Assembly: GCA_004195315.1 (NCBI GenBank)
Contig: SDWL01000043.1
Span: 1 to 9,941, forward strand
Direction: 5' to 3'
Source: Lutibacter sp.
Lineage (GTDB): Bacteria > Bacteroidota > Bacteroidia > Flavobacteriales > Flavobacteriaceae
DNA: 9,941 nt
This document shows, in pieces, positions 6,816 through 9,941 of this stretch. A program made the position numbers and the translations under genes. Below the pieces are notes generated by a model. That model did not search any database. It was not told the DNA's origin and saw only the letters and a program-made list of their open reading frames with translations. Positions within the stretch are counted from its first letter, which is position 1; each line of letters opens with the position of its first letter.

Positions 6816-8581
6816 ATTATTTCCATTTTTTTCAACAAAAATGAAGCATTCATGTTTTTACAAATTCCTTCTTTAAGTTTATAATCAAAACTTAATTCAT
6901 CATTTATAATTTCAGCATCAAAATAATAGTTTTTAACTTCCGATAAATCTTTTTCAATTTCACACAAACTTAAATCGTGTGTAGCTATTATTCCCGTAGA
7001 CTTTGAACTAACCAATTTTTGCACAAATTTTTTAGATCCAATCGCTTTATCTGTACTATTAGTTCCTTTTAATATTTCATCTAAAATGATAAAATATTCT
7101 TCTGTTTTAATTTCATCAACAATAAATTTTAATCTTTTTAATTCAGAAAAGAAATAAGATTCATTATCGGCTAAAGAATCTGAAGTACGCATACTTGTAA
7201 TTAATTTTATAGGAGCATATTTAAATTCTTCAGCACAAACTGGCAAACCCATATTTCCCATAACAATTGCAAGTGAAACAGTTCTTAAAAATGTACTTTT
7301 CCCAGCCATATTTGCACCCGTAATAATAAAAAATTGCTGATTTTCAATTGAAAAATCATTATCAACTCTTTGCAATTCGTTTAACAAAGGGTGTCCCAAA
7401 TTTTTTGAAGTGATTACTTGTTTATTATTATCAATTTCAGGAAAAACACTACTTGGATGGTTATATGCAAAATTTGCTAATGAATTTTGGGAATCAAAAA
7501 AAGCAATAACGTTAAACCAATTTTCAACTTTATCCTTATAAATATGTACCCATTTTTCTACGTTGTGAACTTGTTGCAAATCACGTAATAAAAAAGCGTT
7601 CCCCAAAACCGCAACTATTAAATTATTACGCTGATCAAAAGCATCTAATACTTTAGAGAATTTAGCGAATATTGTAGATGCTTTTTGTGACGCCGTTTGA
7701 ATCTCTTGCTGTTTCTCTTTTAAAATCTGTGCAGTAAAAGAAGTTGTTTCAATTTCATTCAACAATTTATGATACTGCTTAAAAGTATCTTTTGCATTGC
7801 TTGCATCGTTGTATAATTCATTTGCTTTCTTGTGATATGCTCCTGAAATTCCTAATCCAACAAAAAACCAAAGTAACAAAATTTGTTCTGCAATAATTTG
7901 CATACCAACAAGTGCAATTAACACTATTGAAATAATTGAAAACACTTTTGGTAAAAAAATTATAAACTTTGGGAAAACAGATTTATAATTATGCATCCAA
8001 TTTACAATTTCTTTAGCAGGATGCTCAACTTTCACCAAACTGGCAAGTCCTGAAAATAGTTGTCTCCACTTTGGTTTTTTACTTAATTCTTTAATAGCAT
8101 TTTGCCTTTCAACAATAGTTGAAATATCATTGTTAGTTAATCTTTTAACAAACTCTTGTTTACCCTCATTTGTAACTGTTCTGTTACAATATTGGAAAAA
8201 AGATCCTTTTCCAAACAAATCAATATCATAACTAAAAGGATGGGTTGGATCAATAAATTCATTTCCACCGTTTAATGAAAAATAGTCTCTATTTAAAACT
8301 TTTATTTCAGTTTTATTTATCTCAATTAATGCTCTATTAAGATTGCTTTTGTATTGTAAATTGGAATGCCTCATTATTAAATAGATAAATGAAATAATCC
8401 ATATCGCTATAATAAAAATTACAGTTTTAACATTTCCAAAAAAGAAATAAATGCCAAAAACAGAACTTAAAAAAATGAAGAGCCGCAATGAACTGGAAAC
8501 TGCTAATTTCTTTTTTATTGTTTTTAATTCTTGCTCAAAAAATACTTTTTGAGTTGTATAAAATTCTAATGGTTTCTGCAT
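6812..8581 (-). CDS. Membrane-anchored MutS-like ATPase
   Basis: A 589-residue protein whose last third is a MutS domain V ATPase: Walker A GANMAGKST (422-430), TSMRTSDSL (462-470), Walker B IILDE (498-502), GTNSTDK (506-512) and the ATHD switch (533-536). The N-terminal mismatch-recognition domain of true MutS (with its Phe-x-Glu) is absent. Instead there are hydrophobic pairs at about 32-49 and 53-70, and again at about 205-227 and 233-249, so the ATPase is probably held at the inner face of the membrane. Residues 256-340 are helical and core-like (LGNAFLLRDLQ). Such proteins are often labelled 'DNA mismatch repair protein' in Bacteroidota, but a repair role is not supported. Its ATG directly follows the moeB TAA with no gap, suggesting translational coupling. 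Role unknown. Confidence 0.88.
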   Translation of the reverse strand: MQKPLEFYTTQKVFFEQELKTIKKKLAVSSSLRLFIFLSSVFGIYFFFGNVKTVIFIIAIWIISFIYLIMRHSNLQYKSNLNRALIEINKTEIKVLNRDYFSLNGGNEFIDPTHPFSYDIDLFGKGSFFQYCNRTVTNEGKQEFVKRLTNNDISTIVERQNAIKELSKKPKWRQLFSGLASLVKVEHPAKEIVNWMHNYKSVFPKFIIFLPKVFSIISIVLIALVGMQIIAEQILLLWFFVGLGISGAYHKKANELYNDASNAKDTFKQYHKLLNEIETTSFTAQILKEKQQEIQTASQKASTIFAKFSKVLDAFDQRNNLIVAVLGNAFLLRDLQQVHNVEKWVHIYKDKVENWFNVIAFFDSQNSLANFAYNHPSSVFPEIDNNKQVITSKNLGHPLLNELQRVDNDFSIENQQFFIITGANMAGKSTFLRTVSLAIVMGNMGLPVCAEEFKYAPIKLITSMRTSDSLADNESYFFSELKRLKFIVDEIKTEEYFIILDEILKGTNSTDKAIGSKKFVQKLVSSKSTGIIATHDLSLCEIEKDLSEVKNYYFDAEIINDELSFDYKLKEGICKNMNASFLLKKMEII

Positions 8582-9661
8582 TTAATAATTTTTTATTCCT
8601 TCATACAAACTAAATACATGCAAAGAAGGGTATCTTTCTTTTAATTTTAGAGTTACATCATAACTCGTAATTCCTTTTTCACATACAATTACATAATGCT
8701 TTTCAAAATTTGGAATGAAATTTTGAGCATTAAAAGACTTGTGTGGTACTTTTTGATGAACTTTAAAAGGCAGTATTTCATCTAAATTATTATAAACACT
8801 AATAATTTCAATATTCTTAGCGTTTATTTTTTTCTTTAATTCTGAACCTGAAATTAAAAAAGCACTGTCTTGTATTGTACAATGAGCATCTAAATAATTA
8901 GAATCTCTAAAAATATCTTCTAAAATTAAAGATTTATTTTTTTTGAGTTTTATTTTGAATTGTGAATTTTCAAGGGCATTGTAAATTAACAATTGACAGG
9001 TTAATAATTTACCTACTTTGGTAATAAGTTTTATAACTTCATTTACTTGTAACAATGCTATAATTCCAACAATTGGATTTAGTGTTCCTGCTTCTTCACA
9101 GTTTGGTATATCAGTTGCTATTTTTGGAAATGCATCTCGTAAATTACAGGTGTAATTTCCTTCTCCGTTTAAGACATTAAATGTTGCAACATAACCATCA
9201 AATTTATACAGCGAACCATATACTAAAGGTTTTTTAGCCAAAACACAAGCATCGTTTATTAAATACTTTATTTGCAAGTTATCAGTACCGTCTACAACTA
9301 CATCAAAATTAGAAATTAACTCAAGAATAGAATTTTTACCAATTGCCTCATTTGTAAAAGTAACTTGTGTAAAAGGAGCTCGTTTTTTTATTTCATTTGC
9401 AAGTATTTCTACTTTTGGCAAATGGATATCTTCAACTTTAAAAAATACTTGACGGTGCAAATTTGAAACAGAAACTGTATCAAAATCAACTAAATGAAGT
9501 TCTCCAATACCACCTGTAGCCAAATAAATTGCAATAGGGCTTCCTAAACCTCCACAACCTATGACTAAAACTTTAGCTTTTTGCAACAAATCTTGTCCTT
9601 CTTTACCAATTTCAGATAAAGTAGTTTGGCGTTGAAAATATTCCTCTTTGTTGAAGTCCAT
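8582..9661 (-). CDS. moeB: MoeB/ThiF-type E1 adenylyltransferase with C-terminal rhodanese domain
   Basis: A 359-residue enzyme that should adenylate the C-terminal glycine of MoaD. Residues 1-235 are the E1 domain: RQTTLSEIG (11-19), nucleotide loop GCGGLGS (35-41), VDFDTVSVSNLHRQ (58-71) and DGTDN (124-128) are all intact. C188 in NCEEAGTLNP sits at the conserved E1 cysteine position. Residues about 268-359 are a divergent rhodanese domain with active-site loop CEKGITS (327-333) and a closing LYEGIKNY. This architecture resembles MoeZ/MOCS3, which both activate and thiolate the carrier. The zinc cysteines of classical MoeB are mostly lost: one Cys (172) remains where the first CxxC is expected, and the second CxxC is absent. 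Its ATG overlaps the preceding gene's stop by one base (TAATG). Specificity for MoaD rather than ThiS rests on the neighbourhood. Confidence 0.88.
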   Translation of the reverse strand: MDFNKEEYFQRQTTLSEIGKEGQDLLQKAKVLVIGCGGLGSPIAIYLATGGIGELHLVDFDTVSVSNLHRQVFFKVEDIHLPKVEILANEIKKRAPFTQVTFTNEAIGKNSILELISNFDVVVDGTDNLQIKYLINDACVLAKKPLVYGSLYKFDGYVATFNVLNGEGNYTCNLRDAFPKIATDIPNCEEAGTLNPIVGIIALLQVNEVIKLITKVGKLLTCQLLIYNALENSQFKIKLKKNKSLILEDIFRDSNYLDAHCTIQDSAFLISGSELKKKINAKNIEIISVYNNLDEILPFKVHQKVPHKSFNAQNFIPNFEKHYVIVCEKGITSYDVTLKLKERYPSLHVFSLYEGIKNY

Positions 9662-9816
9662 TATAAATTTATTTTTGAGTAACCTTTTTCATTTAAATAG
9701 TATTTTCCTTCTTTTATTGTATAGTACTTTTCTAACTTTTTAAGATAATGAAAATACTGCGTATCTCCAAACCCATAAACAGTTTCTTTGTGCTGCCAAA
9801 TCAATAAATTTCTAAC
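9661..9816 (-). CDS. 3' end of an unrecognised gene, cut by an apparent chimeric junction
   Basis: About 50 C-terminal residues, from roughly VRNLLIWQHKETVYGFGDTQ to the end YYLNEKGYSKINL. The stop TAA overlaps the moeB start (TAATG), so this is the preceding gene of the same operon and belongs to the flavobacterial genome. The Lys/Tyr-rich ending (YTIKEGKYYLNEKGYSKI) could be a winged-helix-like beta hairpin, but I do not recognise the family. The frame continues upstream, but the sequence there looks like another organism (next entry), so the true N-terminal part is missing. The upper boundary is approximate. Confidence 0.5.
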   Translation of the reverse strand, partial: VRNLLIWQHKETVYGFGDTQYFHYLKKLEKYYTIKEGKYYLNEKGYSKINL

Positions 9817-9900
9817 AATTTCATTAAGATCCATTTTTTGATCTACTGATGCAGATGCAACAACATTTTCTAAACTAACAATAGGTTTTGTTTGAGGCAT
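9817..9900 (-). other. Apparent N-terminal fragment of an archaeal-type TATA-binding-protein gene (chimeric sequence)
   Basis: On the minus strand an ATG at 9900 begins MPQTKPIVSLENVVASASVD and continues QKMDLNEI. This matches the start of archaeal TATA-box-binding proteins (pattern: V-x-x-ENVVAS, five residues, then DL-x-x-I) and closely resembles the N-terminus of marine thaumarchaeal TBPs as I recall it. In TBP the next residues should lead to a YxPExFPG motif; here the sequence instead becomes the unrelated tail of the moeB-upstream gene. I infer a library or assembly chimera with the junction near 9805-9820. By coincidence the frames stay joined. Confidence 0.6.
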
Positions 9901-9922
9901 ATCGAGGGTCTTTATATATGAC

Positions 9923-9941
9923 CTGTCTCTTATACACATCT
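9923..9941. other. Nextera/Tn5 mosaic-end adapter remnant
   Basis: The last 19 bases, CTGTCTCTTATACACATCT, are exactly the Tn5 mosaic end used in Nextera tagmentation libraries. This is untrimmed adapter, not genomic sequence. Read on the minus strand it yields the well-known artefactual peptide start MCIRDR, so an ATG at 9939 must not be used as a gene start. Confidence 0.97.

Noticed and set aside
6812..8581. Annotation as a DNA mismatch-repair MutS
   Set aside because: The mismatch-binding and connector domains are missing and are replaced by membrane-spanning segments; only the ATPase core is shared.
9907..9922. TATATAAAG on the minus strand upstream of ATG 9900, considered as an archaeal TATA box for the TBP-like fragment
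   Set aside because: It is only about 9 nt from the ATG, too close for the usual TATA-to-start spacing of a leaderless archaeal gene, and such a motif is common in AT-rich DNA.
9901..9939. Protein start at ATG 9939 (MCIRDRS...)
   Set aside because: The ATG and the first six codons derive from the sequencing adapter.

Overview
The window is AT-rich DNA from a bacterium of the Bacteroidota, most likely a marine flavobacterium. Three things point there: promoter elements of the flavobacterial TTG/TAnnTTTG type, almost no Shine-Dalgarno sequences, and the protein families present. Both ends are assembly edges. The left edge cuts the start of a lacI-type gene. The right edge ends in a 19-bp Nextera transposase mosaic end, preceded by about 100 bp that look foreign (see below).

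Layout. Positions 1-982 (+) hold a LacI-family sugar-type repressor that lacks only its first residues. Positions 1108-5639 (-) hold a two-gene molybdoenzyme operon. The first gene fuses a four-cluster ferredoxin subunit to an eight-helix NrfD/PsrC-type membrane subunit. The second encodes a 965-residue bis-MGD catalytic subunit without a Tat signal. The best match by eye is the cytoplasm-facing sulfite dehydrogenase SoeABC, with SoeB and SoeC fused. Positions 5798-6815 hold moaD and moaE (+), separated by an antisense DUF3817 membrane protein. Positions 6812-9663 (-) hold a tail-to-head operon: a partial unknown gene, a MoeB-like E1 enzyme with a C-terminal rhodanese domain, and a membrane-anchored MutS-like ATPase.

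How they work together. MoeB adenylates the C-terminal Gly-Gly of MoaD so that it can be thiolated. MoaD and MoaE form molybdopterin synthase, which adds the dithiolene sulfurs of the molybdenum cofactor. The neighbouring catalytic subunit needs that cofactor as bis-MGD. The window is therefore a compact unit of cofactor assembly plus its client enzyme, which probably oxidises cytoplasmic sulfite and passes electrons through FeS clusters to the quinone pool. moaA, moaC, moeA and mobA are not in the window.

Points deserving most attention: (1) the right end is probably a chimera of adapter, the start of a thaumarchaeal-like TATA-binding-protein gene and flavobacterial sequence; (2) an unusually GC-rich island just upstream of the sulfite dehydrogenase operon reads CNHHHKEGVVNS-stop on the operon strand and also contains a bulged inverted repeat; (3) the MutS-like protein has paired membrane segments; (4) the MoeB homologue has lost its zinc cysteines but gained a rhodanese domain.
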